A stretch of 64,000 nucleotides of DNA from Rhodanobacter thiooxydans LCS2. Its GTDB lineage: Bacteria; Pseudomonadota; Gammaproteobacteria; Xanthomonadales; Rhodanobacteraceae. The translations under genes were made by a program, and so were the position numbers. The stretch's first letter is position 1. The number at the start of each line of letters is the position of its first letter. Where the stretch lies: positions 80,314 through 144,313 of the forward strand of contig NZ_AJXW01000010.1 of the NCBI RefSeq assembly GCF_000264375.1. The letters are read 5' to 3'. This document shows positions 1 to 9,706 of the stretch, piece by piece. The notes below the pieces were generated by a model. That model had not been told where the DNA came from. It saw only the letters and a list, made by a program, of their open reading frames with translations, and did not search any database.

Positions 1-1
1 A

Positions 2-700
2 ACTTTCCTGGATGCAGATGATCTGATCTACCCCGGATTTCTGGAGTGCACAGTTTCGGGCCTGACCCGGTTTCCCAACTGGGCGGCGTGCTTCAGTGAT
101 CGTGATGTTGTGGATGCAGATGGCAAGTTCATCTCCCACGACCTGGACCATCCCATGTTTCGGCAAATTGTGAAGAAGGTCATGGGTGGCAGTTTTTTCG
201 AATTGGAGGACGGTGACCTGTTTTCCCACATGATTGCGGGCAGCGTCATTCCGATGACCATCACATGCCGCAAATCGCGCATCGATGAAGTTGGCGGCTT
301 TGATGAGACATTGCTGTTCAATGAAGACCGTCTGTTCTTTCTTCAGCTGATCAAGAAGAAGGGGAAGCTGGGCTATTTCAATGAATCATTGGGCGTATGG
401 CAGCGACATGCGGCAAACAAGACCAGCGCTTCCAACGCGATCAACGCCATAAAATATTCAGACGTGATATTGCAGAAGCTGATGGCTGACAAGGACAGTC
501 TCGACCTTTCACCAGCTGAAATCGATGGCGTGCAGGCCGCACAGCGCAGGTTGGCTACTCAGTGGATATACGCGGCATCCCGTGCGCGGTCCCGGTCCAC
601 GATCGCTCTCGGTCGTCGCTTCCTGGTGGAACGTCGTATAACGATGGGCTGTTTCTTGAAAGCAATTGGACGCTATCTCATTTCCTCGCCAAAAAGTTAG
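2..700 (+). CDS. Glycosyltransferase family 2, 5' end missing
   Basis: The reading frame is open from the left edge of the window, so the start lies outside; 232 residues are visible. The first visible residues, TFLDADDLIYPGF, contain the DxDD-like metal and nucleotide-sugar binding motif of GT-A fold family 2 glycosyltransferases. A later FNEDRLFFLQL stretch matches the ED motif that usually supplies the catalytic base. The protein should move a sugar from a nucleotide-sugar donor to a growing exopolysaccharide repeat unit in the cytoplasm. Its position beside pyruvyl-transferase and acyltransferase genes fits a polysaccharide locus. The sugar specificity cannot be read from the sequence. 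Confidence 0.85.
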   Translation, partial: TFLDADDLIYPGFLECTVSGLTRFPNWAACFSDRDVVDADGKFISHDLDHPMFRQIVKKVMGGSFFELEDGDLFSHMIAGSVIPMTITCRKSRIDEVGGFDETLLFNEDRLFFLQLIKKKGKLGYFNESLGVWQRHAANKTSASNAINAIKYSDVILQKLMADKDSLDLSPAEIDGVQAAQRRLATQWIYAASRARSRSTIALGRRFLVERRITMGCFLKAIGRYLISSPKS

Positions 701-813
701 CTGCAGATATGGGCGGCCGTGTCCCACTGGCGCAATCGCCATCCGTGATGGAGGCCTTGGACATGCTGCAACCTCACAGGCACGTGGGGCGCGGAGTACC
801 GTCAGGTGCACGA

Positions 814-1728
814 TCAGGAGAAGTCCGCTTTGAACTGCTCCAGCTTATCCATGAGACGGCTTGAAGCTTCATCGAATACGCTGTCTTTGCTCAGCATCAG
901 CGATGGCTCCCTGACCATTCGCTCGAACTGTCTGACAAAACTTTCGATTTCCCTGTTTGTGCTCTTGGCAGGCGGTGGTGTCCAGGTTGTGGAACCAAGC
1001 CCGATCTTGCAAAGGGATCTTTTGGTGACAATTTTGAGCTGGTCCAGTTTGGAGTAGTTATAGTCCGGGTCCCATGCGCCATTCAGTCGGACCGGGGAAT
1101 ATTTCAGGGCAAGTGATCCAGCCCAGTCGAGCCACTTTGGCTGGAGGATATGGTCATACAGCACGACCGGCATCCAGGGTATTCGGAAGGAGTCTGCCAG
1201 GATGGCGCCGTGCATGGCTTCGGCAATGATTGCTGACGACCTGGCTATCTCCCCGAGCACAGTGTCGACGTCCTTTCTTGGGTCGATGTAGCGTATGCCG
1301 ACATCTCGACAGACCCGCTCCCAGTCCAGGTTCCAGGCGCTCAAGTGGTGAGGGATGAAGGCAATGCCGGATCGTTTCGAATCATCTGCACGGAACACGG
1401 TGGAAACCAGCGCCGCGGGGTCTGTTACCGCATATTCGCCGGGGAGCCCGAGCCTCGCCGCGGTTAAGGGGCCACGAACGCAGTAAAACTTCCACTTTTC
1501 GTCTACCGTTGGCAACGCGGAGCCATAACCTGCGCCCGACCCGAATACGATCTTGTTGGGACCTTCTGGAATATTGTTGTTCAGCAATGTCCCTATTCCA
1601 ACAAAGATCTCGGAATCATCGTCGTTGATCACGTTGGGTATCAACTTTGGCCACAACCAGGGGTTAAGGTCATCGCCAAAGTTCCCGCGCCTGTCGATGT
1701 AATAATAGAGCTTCATGGCGACATGCAT
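814..1728 (-). CDS. Polysaccharide pyruvyl transferase family protein
   Basis: This 304-residue protein has the look of the polysaccharide pyruvyl transferase family: an N-terminal GNFGDDLNPWLWPKL stretch, the RGPLTAARLGLP motif near residue 85 and a VTDPAALV segment. Family members such as GumL and ExoV attach a pyruvate ketal from phosphoenolpyruvate to a sugar of an exopolysaccharide. The start could be Met1 or Met5 (base 1716), where the sequence MKLYYYIDRRGNFGDD begins in the usual family style. The gene converges with the upstream glycosyltransferase across a 113-base gap. The modified sugar is unknown. Confidence 0.8.
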   Translation of the reverse strand: MHVAMKLYYYIDRRGNFGDDLNPWLWPKLIPNVINDDDSEIFVGIGTLLNNNIPEGPNKIVFGSGAGYGSALPTVDEKWKFYCVRGPLTAARLGLPGEYAVTDPAALVSTVFRADDSKRSGIAFIPHHLSAWNLDWERVCRDVGIRYIDPRKDVDTVLGEIARSSAIIAEAMHGAILADSFRIPWMPVVLYDHILQPKWLDWAGSLALKYSPVRLNGAWDPDYNYSKLDQLKIVTKRSLCKIGLGSTTWTPPPAKSTNREIESFVRQFERMVREPSLMLSKDSVFDEASSRLMDKLEQFKADFS

Positions 1729-1911
1729 TCTTCGTGATCGGAAGCGGATCCCGGATCCAGCCGTGAATGGCTTGCAGGGCCCGATGGGATGACGTCAGTT
1801 TCGGTAATCGTCAAGGTGAAGTCTGCGCAGGTGCGCTCGAATCGTCAATAATTGTCTGGATCGCTGACGAACGCTGCGACGACTTGAAGTGCAACCTGGC
1901 AACGCAAGCGC

Positions 1912-3654
1912 TTGGGGATCGGACTTGTGCTGAACGCGCTATCAGTCTTTCTTGCCGGCGGGGACCCCGAAGGCGAAGCCCGGGCGGAACGTTCGTTCGG
2001 GCGCCAGGGGTTTTTCCGCGCCCGGCGAATCGAATGGGCTGGCGGCAGCGTTGTCGCCTGGGGGTGCCCAGGACAGCGGCAGGTCGAGGATTGTCTGGTT
2101 CAAACCTCATCGGGGACCGCCTGTTGCGTCGGCCCGTTGTGGTTTCGCGGCCATTTTGGTCGCCGTGCGTTGGTGGCGCTGCTTGACGAAGTCCACGCAG
2201 AGGGGAGTCTGGAAGAAGGCGCATTGCGCGGCAATTTTGCGCTGTTCCTCGACACCGGCGAACATACCTGGTTGCTGAATGACGCGTTCGGGTTTGTGCG
2301 TATTCACACCAGCGCAGATCGCCGCTTTTTCAGTACCAGTTGGCTTGCTGCCTGCGCTTATCTGCAGCGCGTCGAAGTTGACGCTGCCGCGGCCATTGAA
2401 TACGTGCTGCTGGGCGCTTCGCATTCTTGCCATTCGGTGGCGCGCGGCGTCGATTTGCTTCCCCTTGGCCACGCCCAGGACTTGCGGCGTCGGCGTACGT
2501 GGCAGCGCTTTCCCGATGGGTTTGGTTTGCACGACGCCGGGTTTGTCTCGCTGGATGCGGCTGTCGGAGCTATCACTGAACAGCTGCATACGGTGTCGAA
2601 TGAGGTGGCTGCGGCCTTTCCGGGTCGGGTCAACGCGGCTTTGTCGGGCGGGTTCGATTCCCGCCTGATTGTTGCGGGGTTGCTCGCGGCAGGCATGCAG
2701 CCGCGTCTGTTTGTGTATGGTGACGCCGATTCCTCCGATGTGGTCATAGCGAGGGCGGTGGCTGTTGCGGCCGACCTCGAACTCGAAGCAATTGACAAAG
2801 GCGTGGTGGATCACGACCTGCCGGTGCCGGACCTCGAATCACTGGAACAGAGCGTGCTGTTCTTCGATGGCTTGCCCAACGACGGCATCGATGATCCGGG
2901 CGCCGATCGCCGCACTCGATTGCAGCAAACCGCCGGTGGGTGCATCGCGCTCAATGGCGGTGGCGGCGAGATCTTTCGCAACTTCTTCCACCTTCCGGAT
3001 TGTGCGTTTTCTGCACGCGACATCGTGCGAGCGTTCTACCGCGGCTTCAGCCGAGGCGTCTTTCGCGAGCCCGAGGGCTTGGCGAACTATGAAGCGCGAC
3101 TTGCCGCGTCGATACGGAATATCGTGGGCATGTCCCCGGCCGGGAACGAACGTCTATCGCGCGCGCAGGTCGAGCTTCTCTACCCCTTGTTCCGCTGCCA
3201 CTACTGGATGGGCGTCAATAACAGTGTGGCGGTGCGCCACGGGTACTACGCGACGCCACTGGTGGATCTGGCGTCCGTGCGCCTGGCTCTCCGCGTGCCG
3301 TTGCGCTGGAAGAATGCGGGTGCCCTGGAAAGTCGCCTGGTCGCCGCATTGCATCCGGCTATTGCAGCGGAGCCTTCGGCCTATGGCTTTCGCTTCGATG
3401 TCGGGCCAGGTTGGCGGGCCAGACTGGCCGAGTGGACGGCATGTGCTCGTCCGGTGCGGCTGCGGCCTCTGATCAACGCCACCCGCCGGCACCTGCGGAA
3501 GGCTCGGGTTGCGCCCGCGTTGCTGCAACGGTACCGCGCGCTGCTGCCTGGGGAGTGGCGCATGGACCAACTGCTCGATCTCACTCAATTGGTGGATGAT
3601 CGTGCCCTGGGACGCGCTCTTGCCGTCGAAGTAGTGTGGCGGCGGATACTGTAG
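1912..3654 (+). CDS. Asparagine-synthase-like protein of the polysaccharide locus
   Basis: The 580-residue product has a class II glutamine amidotransferase-like N-terminal part and a C-terminal ATP pyrophosphatase domain with the PP-loop SGGFDSR at residues 245-251. Such proteins are frequent in exopolysaccharide and PEP-CTERM loci, where they are thought to amidate sugar acids or lipid-linked precursors. The N-terminal Cys that would act as glutaminase nucleophile right after the start Met is absent for every start I can choose, so the protein may use free ammonia or have another activity. The first start is TTG at 1912; GTG at 1927 is an equally plausible start behind GGGGATCGGA. The closest family member is not identifiable by eye. 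Confidence 0.75.
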   Translation: MGIGLVLNALSVFLAGGDPEGEARAERSFGRQGFFRARRIEWAGGSVVAWGCPGQRQVEDCLVQTSSGTACCVGPLWFRGHFGRRALVALLDEVHAEGSLEEGALRGNFALFLDTGEHTWLLNDAFGFVRIHTSADRRFFSTSWLAACAYLQRVEVDAAAAIEYVLLGASHSCHSVARGVDLLPLGHAQDLRRRRTWQRFPDGFGLHDAGFVSLDAAVGAITEQLHTVSNEVAAAFPGRVNAALSGGFDSRLIVAGLLAAGMQPRLFVYGDADSSDVVIARAVAVAADLELEAIDKGVVDHDLPVPDLESLEQSVLFFDGLPNDGIDDPGADRRTRLQQTAGGCIALNGGGGEIFRNFFHLPDCAFSARDIVRAFYRGFSRGVFREPEGLANYEARLAASIRNIVGMSPAGNERLSRAQVELLYPLFRCHYWMGVNNSVAVRHGYYATPLVDLASVRLALRVPLRWKNAGALESRLVAALHPAIAAEPSAYGFRFDVGPGWRARLAEWTACARPVRLRPLINATRRHLRKARVAPALLQRYRALLPGEWRMDQLLDLTQLVDDRALGRALAVEVVWRRIL

Positions 3655-3812
3655 CCGGCATTGACCCGTCGATCGCGGGGTGCGTGAGAACCTCCAGGCA
3701 CCCTGTCGAATCTGCGCAAAGTTTCAGCTGCCAACCCCTCTCGCTCTGGATGGCGCGTCAGAGTTTTCACGGGCGCCAGGCATGCTTTCGGGTCTTCCTG
3801 CACTCGCCATCT

Positions 3813-5870
3813 TCACTTTCTCGCGAGCCCACTGTTCGATATGGCGTTCATATGCGCAACAAACGCCGGGTAAACCAGCAGGGCTCCCGCAGCACTCAGG
3901 TGATCCGAGTCGTAGTAGAGGAATTCATGCTGCATTGCCCAGGGGCATATGTCTTCGTTGCACAGCGCGTTGCCGACCTCCAGCACCGACGACAGCGGAT
4001 ACCGCGCGGCAACCGACTTGAGTATCGAATCGGCTTCCGCTTGTTGCCGCACGTAGCCGAGTCGCGTCACCGCGCCGGAGTTCAGCCGTTGGTCCGACGG
4101 ATTCACGGCAAATCGAATGCTGGCCTTGGGGACCGACGTGCGTTGGTGCGGGTTGTCCTGCATGAGCACGACGGGGATGTCCAGCGCCTGGTAAATCGCG
4201 AGCGTTTCGCCCAATGTGGTGCGCAACGCCTGGGCGCCGGTGATGGAACGCTGGACGTGAATCTTTCCCGCGCCAATGTAGCTTGCCCAGGCTTCAATCA
4301 ATACGACGGCCTTGGGGCGCATGTCACTCGCCATGCGGGTTGCTTTTTCGCTCAGCTCGCGACATGCATCCGGATAATCGGTGTGCACTGTAACGTTCGT
4401 CAGTGGCAGGCAACTCCCGATGGACGAGAAAACAATTCTCGTATTTGTAGCCTTGCCGTACTTGTCCAGGGTTGGAATCATGGCTCTCGCATGACTGTCG
4501 CCATAAGCCAGAACCAGCGTCCTGGAGTGTATGTCGCCAATGTCGCAGTACCACTTGTCCGGCAGGTACGCATCGTGGCGCTGTCTTTGCAGAAGCGTCA
4601 TTTTTGTCTGCGGGTTGAAGCAGTCCCCAGAGTTGGCGAGGGTGCCCATCTGCATGGATTTCACATACTGTTCGGCTCTGACCGAAACGAAACTTGCTGG
4701 CCGGTCCGGCAGCCCTGAGGCCGTGTAGACCGCCAAACCCGCCACACCCAATGCCGCAACGGCGACCGTAAGGCTAAGCGCCGTGTATCCTCGCCGACTC
4801 CTGCGGATTGGGTCCTCGAAGTAGCGGTAGGTCAGCCAGGCCAGCAGGATCGACACCACCACCAGCACGAGCCTGGACGCGTGGCGGAACGTCGGGTTGC
4901 TGTCGCCAAACACGATGACCACCAGCGAGAGCAGCGCCCAGTGCCACAGATACAGCGGGTAACTGATCAGCCCCACCCATACCGCCGGGCGCCAGCTCAG
5001 CACGCGTCGATTCAAGAACGTGCTCGACCCCGCATTGACGATCAGCGCCGTGCCGAGCACCGGAAGCAGCGCCCAGAAACCCGGAAATGCGCTGGTGGGC
5101 TCGATGAGAGCCAGCGCAGCAATGATCAGGGCAATTCCTGCCCAGGATTGCGCAGGGCGCCACTTGTCCAGCCAGGGCACGCCGTGTCGGTGCCCTGCGG
5201 CGAGCCATGCGCCCACCATGAGTTCCCAGGTACGGGAGAGCGGGGAATAGAAGGCATGGGTGATGTGGCCGCTGAGGACCAGTGATACGTTCAACACAAA
5301 GGTCAGTGCCGCGATCAGGCCAATGGACATCAGCAATGACCAGCGCCGGCGGGTGATCAGCCATAGAAGCAGTGGCCATGCGATGTAGAACTGTTCCTCT
5401 ACCGACAAGCTCCACAGGTGCAACAGTGTTTTGTCGATCGATGCATGATCGAAATAACCGGCTTCACTCCATAAGGTGAAGTTCTCCACATAGCCGGCAC
5501 CGGCCGCAACGTACTTCCCTAGGCGCTCATATTCCGAAGAGAACAGCACCAGCCAGCCGATGACGAGGCAGGCAATCAGTACCAGGATGAGCGATGGAAA
5601 GATGCGGCGTATCCGGCGCTGGTAAAAGTCCGCCAGCAGTTCACGAAACGTCGAAAACTCATTGTTCTCGATGGCCTTGAGCAGGATCCCCGTGATCAGG
5701 TAACCGCTGATGACGAAGAAGACGTCGACGCCAATGAAACCGCCTGGAAAGTTCGCTGGTGAATAGTGGTAGGCGACTACCGCCAGTACCGCCAGCGCAC
5801 GCACGCCGTCGACGTCCGGGCGATAAAACCCCTTCGGGCGCACGGCATTGAAGACGTCTCGGATAGCCAT
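3813..5870 (-). CDS. Membrane O-acyltransferase with C-terminal SGNH domain (OafA/YrhL-like)
   Basis: The 685-residue protein starts with the acyltransferase-3 signature RPDVDGVRALAVLAVVAYH and GVDVFFVISGYLIT, followed by about ten hydrophobic segments to near residue 385. The last 290 residues form a periplasmic SGNH-hydrolase-like domain, with GDSH around residue 457 and a DSDH dyad around residue 656. Such fusions transfer acetyl or other acyl groups across the inner membrane onto sugars of surface polysaccharides. The gene lies between the asparagine-synthase-like gene (convergent) and another minus-strand gene, which fits tailoring of the same polymer. The acyl donor and the acceptor are unknown. 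Confidence 0.88.
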   Translation of the reverse strand: MAIRDVFNAVRPKGFYRPDVDGVRALAVLAVVAYHYSPANFPGGFIGVDVFFVISGYLITGILLKAIENNEFSTFRELLADFYQRRIRRIFPSLILVLIACLVIGWLVLFSSEYERLGKYVAAGAGYVENFTLWSEAGYFDHASIDKTLLHLWSLSVEEQFYIAWPLLLWLITRRRWSLLMSIGLIAALTFVLNVSLVLSGHITHAFYSPLSRTWELMVGAWLAAGHRHGVPWLDKWRPAQSWAGIALIIAALALIEPTSAFPGFWALLPVLGTALIVNAGSSTFLNRRVLSWRPAVWVGLISYPLYLWHWALLSLVVIVFGDSNPTFRHASRLVLVVVSILLAWLTYRYFEDPIRRSRRGYTALSLTVAVAALGVAGLAVYTASGLPDRPASFVSVRAEQYVKSMQMGTLANSGDCFNPQTKMTLLQRQRHDAYLPDKWYCDIGDIHSRTLVLAYGDSHARAMIPTLDKYGKATNTRIVFSSIGSCLPLTNVTVHTDYPDACRELSEKATRMASDMRPKAVVLIEAWASYIGAGKIHVQRSITGAQALRTTLGETLAIYQALDIPVVLMQDNPHQRTSVPKASIRFAVNPSDQRLNSGAVTRLGYVRQQAEADSILKSVAARYPLSSVLEVGNALCNEDICPWAMQHEFLYYDSDHLSAAGALLVYPAFVAHMNAISNSGLARK

Positions 5871-6077
5871 CGACGGATTTTTCAGCCTGGCGACGAATTG
5901 TTCCCTTCGATTTACGGCCGCCTGCGATCAACGCACCAGGGAGACCGCAAGGCCGGCGGCGCAGATGGCCTGTATCGTGAGCGTTGCGAACGCAGGCGGC
6001 GGCCCAGACGCGAGATGCCTAAGCAGAGTGCATGTACCGACCGCACGGCAGCGCCACGGGCGCTATGCAGTCACGCG

Positions 6078-8363
6078 TCACTGCGGCACGGATCGTGGCA
6101 GCACCGCGAAATTGGGGTAGTTGTTGTAGCCGGTCGTGCCGCTGGGTTTTGCGCTGCGCGATTCAAAAATATTCCATGCCTCGTGCGCATTGGGCACGGC
6201 GCTGTCGGCAGCGGCGGCCAGCCCAACCTGCAGATTGGCCGGATAGCCCGTTGCCGATTGCGGATACCCATGCATCTTGCCCGCTTGCCACGGGGTCTTT
6301 TCCAGTGTTCCCATGGCCGTCACCATGGCCGGCGAATTGCAGGCCAGCCCGACCAGACTCGGGAACGTCGCCGCGTATATGGCACTGTAGGAGGGCAGGT
6401 AGGTCTTCCCGGTGGGCTCGGTAACTACGAGCGTGTAGGCGGAGGCTTCCAGCCAGCAATAGCCCTGCGTTGGATGGGCCTGCCAGTCGGTCATCAAACC
6501 GATCTCGAACTTCGCCAGCCAGTCGCGCAGCTCCGCGGCTCCCGTAAAGCCCAGCTCCGCCGCGTGGCCCGCCGACCAGGTGAAGAAGTTATGCATCCAC
6601 GGCGCCATCGCGTTCCTGGTGCCACCCAGCACGCTATAGCTGTGGCCACTATCCAGCAGTCCCAGCGGATTGGCGTTCGGATTGTGGGTGTACTGCTGGT
6701 TCCAGTCCGCCAGCGAGTTCTCCACATCCGCCTTGAACTCGGCTTTCAGCGGGTAGTCATCGGGCAATAACCACGCCGCTTCCGCCATCTGCCGCAGCGT
6801 CCATGCCTTGCCACGCACCTGGCTGTGACTTCGGTCAATCAACCCCTTTTCATAATTGCGGTACTCCGGGTTTGACCAAAGCTCGTTGAGTGAGGCCGCA
6901 AACGCCAACTCGGACATGTAGTAGTACGAACCCGTCACCATGTATGGCACGTATGACTGCGCCGGCTGATGCGCGTTGTCCCAGAGGTTCGGGTTACCCG
7001 TCGCATAGGCGGTTGATGTGCAATTCGTCACCACGGTGTTGTTCACGCAGGTCGGCAGCAGATCGCGCCGGTAGGCAGCAACCTTCTCCTGGTGGGCTGA
7101 AGATCCTGTCAGCGACTGCTTTGCGACGCCACTGGCATAGGTCCAGGCCGCGGTCGTGACGTTGGGATGCTTCTGGATGCTGAGTGGCCAGCCGGTTGTC
7201 TGGTCCCGGTAATGGATACCGTAGGCACCCAGCGCATCGGTGTTGGCCAGCATCCAGTTGTAGGCACGCAGGTCCGGGTCGACGATGTACACGCTGGTCC
7301 AGCGCGGCAGCGGCCCAATCGCCGCCTGCGCTCCGGCCATGTGCATCTTCTGGGTCTGGTCGCAGTGATCCAGGGGCGCGCAGGCCTGGCGCAGGCTGGC
7401 CAGGAACTTCTCGTCGGGCGTCAGCGGCATGTAGCGCGACACCGCTTTGCTGGCCTGTATATAGTCGATGTCCTGCTGCAAATAGACTTGCGGCTGGACA
7501 TGGTTCCACCACAGCACCTGGTGCCAGCGCGTGTACGCGTACTGCGTCAGGGCGGGGCTGGTGTAGCCCGCGCTCCCCGAGGTCAGGGTCGCCGTGTACT
7601 GTGGCTGCGCCTGTGGCATGTAGGCCCAGGTGTTTTCCACGATGACGTCGGTTTGTACCTGGCGCACGGTGCCATGCGAGCCGTTCGCATAGGCGCGCAC
7701 CGCAAAGTAGATTCTCAAGTTCGGGTTGGTCGTGCCATCCGCCGCCGTCACGGGGCCGTTGATGATCCATTCGCTGGTCTGGGGGCCGGAAAGCCACTGG
7801 TTGCATTGGGTGCCCCAGGGCTTGCACGCGTTCGTGTCTTTGGCCGTCTGCAACAGGGCGCGGGCGTTTGCGGTGTATTTGCGGCCGCCGATGTTGAGTG
7901 ACACGCTGGTGTCGTAGCTTGTTGCAAGCAGTTGCGACAAGCTGATGGGATGGTCCAGTCCGGTCACCGCTGGCGAAGGGCCGGTGGAAAGCGTCAACGG
8001 TAGCGTTGCATTGCCCGGCAGCGTTGGAGCCATCACTGTCAGCACCGCATGGCGCAGGCTGCCGTCCGGATGGGTAGCCTTGCTGTCCACCTGCAAGGCT
8101 ATCGGCTGGCCCTTGAGGGTGGCGGTTACCGTCCAGCCACGGGGTATGTCGCCAGCCTTGAAGACCTGGCCGAAGGTGACGGGAACATTGGTCTGCGCTT
8201 GCGCGATGGTGCTGATCACGTTGTCCGTCACCATCGTCGCCGCTCGCGCCGGCACCGCACCAAGCATCAACACGCAGCCGGCGCATCCACACAGCATTTT
8301 CGCAGCGGCTCGGCCAAGCCGGTTTCGCTGGTTGAATCGTCCGGCCTGCTCGATCATGCGCAT
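6078..8363 (-). CDS. Secreted RIFT-barrel-like protein of unknown function
   Basis: This 761-residue protein has an N-terminal signal peptide: a basic stretch, the hydrophobic CGCAGCVLMLGAV and a PARAATM cleavage region near residue 42. An internal Met at MLCGCAG could be the true start. The N-terminal segment VPVTFGQVFKAGDIPRGW followed by HPDGSLRHAVLTV resembles the N-terminal RIFT barrel seen in PcRGLX/YetA-like glycan-active proteins. The later half is rich in Trp and Tyr, like alpha/alpha-barrel polysaccharide lyases or hydrolases. It could trim or bind the exopolysaccharide outside the cell. The family assignment is by eye only and no catalytic residues could be fixed. Confidence 0.5.
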   Translation of the reverse strand: MRMIEQAGRFNQRNRLGRAAAKMLCGCAGCVLMLGAVPARAATMVTDNVISTIAQAQTNVPVTFGQVFKAGDIPRGWTVTATLKGQPIALQVDSKATHPDGSLRHAVLTVMAPTLPGNATLPLTLSTGPSPAVTGLDHPISLSQLLATSYDTSVSLNIGGRKYTANARALLQTAKDTNACKPWGTQCNQWLSGPQTSEWIINGPVTAADGTTNPNLRIYFAVRAYANGSHGTVRQVQTDVIVENTWAYMPQAQPQYTATLTSGSAGYTSPALTQYAYTRWHQVLWWNHVQPQVYLQQDIDYIQASKAVSRYMPLTPDEKFLASLRQACAPLDHCDQTQKMHMAGAQAAIGPLPRWTSVYIVDPDLRAYNWMLANTDALGAYGIHYRDQTTGWPLSIQKHPNVTTAAWTYASGVAKQSLTGSSAHQEKVAAYRRDLLPTCVNNTVVTNCTSTAYATGNPNLWDNAHQPAQSYVPYMVTGSYYYMSELAFAASLNELWSNPEYRNYEKGLIDRSHSQVRGKAWTLRQMAEAAWLLPDDYPLKAEFKADVENSLADWNQQYTHNPNANPLGLLDSGHSYSVLGGTRNAMAPWMHNFFTWSAGHAAELGFTGAAELRDWLAKFEIGLMTDWQAHPTQGYCWLEASAYTLVVTEPTGKTYLPSYSAIYAATFPSLVGLACNSPAMVTAMGTLEKTPWQAGKMHGYPQSATGYPANLQVGLAAAADSAVPNAHEAWNIFESRSAKPSGTTGYNNYPNFAVLPRSVPQ

Positions 8364-8789
8364 GGGCTTGTCATTCTGCGGTCTCGTGATGTCGCACCAG
8401 GTGCTCCGGGCTTGATCGCATCGAGTCAGGCTGCCTCGACAAATGCGGCCTGTTGCCGACCATGTGCTTGCCCCATGGGTTTGCCTTGTACAGAACCTGG
8501 TGTCAGCGGGATGTGAGTTGCCGCTGGGAAAGCTGCCGCTTCGTGTCGCCCGGCAAGCCTGGCAGCAGCTTCGCTCCTACGCTAACCTGATGGCCAGCCG
8601 TCGCTCTGTCTCCACCGGATCGTGAGCGTGTCGCCATGTCACTTTGCCGAAGCGAACGCGGGGTTTCCTCCCGCCGGATTTGCCGCAGTTTCACGGATTC
8701 GACCTGGATCGGATCGACCTTGCCGATTCGCCGTATTGCACGGTTTGTTGTCGGCAGGAAGTCAGACATGATGTCCAGTCCGCACTGAA
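8364..8789. other. Intergenic region, divergent genes
   Basis: This 426-base stretch separates two divergently transcribed genes and must hold their promoters, but I see no convincing -24/-12, sigma-28 or PEP-box element in it. No reading frame here looks like a protein. Bases near 8545-8580 (GGCAAGCCTGGCAGCAGCTTCGCTCCTAC) break up as a weak, degenerate half of the REP type found later in the window. Confidence 0.4.
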
Positions 8790-9482
8790 ATGACGATGCT
8801 TGTCCTGCAGATCGTGACCCTGTGTCTGGTGAGTGCGGCCATAGTGCTCTGGGCGCTTTATTTTCCATATCCATCACCGCTGATACGGCGCTGGCTTCCG
8901 CCGCGCCGACGCTGGCCGGAAAAGCAGATCCGCACGTGGCTGAAGCAGGGAAAATTCCAGCGTGCGTTTCTGCGCCATTTTTACCGTGATCCGGAGCGTA
9001 TCGCGCCTCCGGGCAACAGCATGCTGGCTCCGGCAGACGGGCTGGTGACCGGTGCGCAGACACATGGAGGCGTGCGCTATCTGGTGATCGCGCTCAGTTT
9101 CTGGGACATGCACGTCCAGCGCAGCCCGGTGTCCGGTCGAGTGCTCAAGGTGGAATCGCACGGCGACGGCTTCATGGACGGGGAGGGGCGGGAGTTTGCG
9201 TTTCTGCGGGAGAAATCCTGCCCGGTGCAAAAGCGTCTGGTGATTGCGACAGGTGCCGGGCAAGTCGCGGTGCGCCTGATTACCAGCCTGGCCGCGCGGC
9301 GCATCGAGACCTGGGTCAGCGAGGGCGAGGAGATCGAGCGTGGGCAGAGGCTCGGCCGGATCCTGCTGGGGAGCACCGTGGTGCTCGAGCTGCCGTCGAC
9401 CGTGAACCTGCTGGTGCGAACGGGCGACCGCGTCTGGGCCGGGGAAACGGCGGTTGCAGAAGGTGTGGCTTCCCATGAATGA
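8790..9482 (+). CDS. Phosphatidylserine decarboxylase family protein
   Basis: The 230-residue product has a hydrophobic N-terminus (residues 3-25), then FYRDPER and the LAPADGLV motif, and ends with ILLGSTVVLELP. The LGST motif at residues 193-196 is where these proenzymes cut themselves between Gly and Ser to make the pyruvoyl cofactor. The enzyme decarboxylates a phosphatidylserine-like substrate at the membrane. It is shorter than the E. coli enzyme (about 320 residues), like the archaeal-type and short bacterial members. No phosphatidylserine synthase lies beside it; instead it is in an exosortase-associated locus, so a role other than bulk lipid synthesis is possible. Confidence 0.85.
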   Translation: MTMLVLQIVTLCLVSAAIVLWALYFPYPSPLIRRWLPPRRRWPEKQIRTWLKQGKFQRAFLRHFYRDPERIAPPGNSMLAPADGLVTGAQTHGGVRYLVIALSFWDMHVQRSPVSGRVLKVESHGDGFMDGEGREFAFLREKSCPVQKRLVIATGAGQVAVRLITSLAARRIETWVSEGEEIERGQRLGRILLGSTVVLELPSTVNLLVRTGDRVWAGETAVAEGVASHE

Positions 9483-9678
9483 CTTCTTGTGGTCATCCGG
9501 CCATCTGGGTTGGGGCGTTTTCGCGCTCGCCGTTTTCACCGGCCTGTGGTGGCTGCTGGGCGACCTGTACTGGCGCCTGCAGAGCGTCCGGATCGGTCGG
9601 TTCCTGGTTACGCTGGCCACCGGGTGGGCTGTCGGGGTTGGGCTGATTCTTCTGGGCTTCCATTTGGGAAGTCCGTAG
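9475..9678 (+). CDS. Small protein with two membrane segments
   Basis: This 67-residue protein starts at an ATG lying 8 bases inside the end of the decarboxylase gene, so the two are probably translationally coupled. An in-frame ATG at 9454 would add seven residues, but the 9475 start fits the overlap better. It has two hydrophobic helices, roughly residues 12-30 and 42-62, joined by a basic loop with RLQSVRIGR. I do not recognise its family. Coupling suggests a membrane partner or substrate-positioning subunit of the decarboxylase; this is inference. Confidence 0.55.
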   Translation: MNDFLWSSGHLGWGVFALAVFTGLWWLLGDLYWRLQSVRIGRFLVTLATGWAVGVGLILLGFHLGSP

Positions 9679-9706
9679 GAACGCGAAACCACCGACGGCT
9701 TCCCAC

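Noticed and set aside
1897..1912. A -24/-12-like element (TGGCAACGCAAGCGCT) before the asparagine-synthase-like gene
   Set aside because: The spacing is right, but the transcript would begin at or inside the likely start codon, there is no PrsR-type box 64 bases upstream, and several consensus bases are lost.
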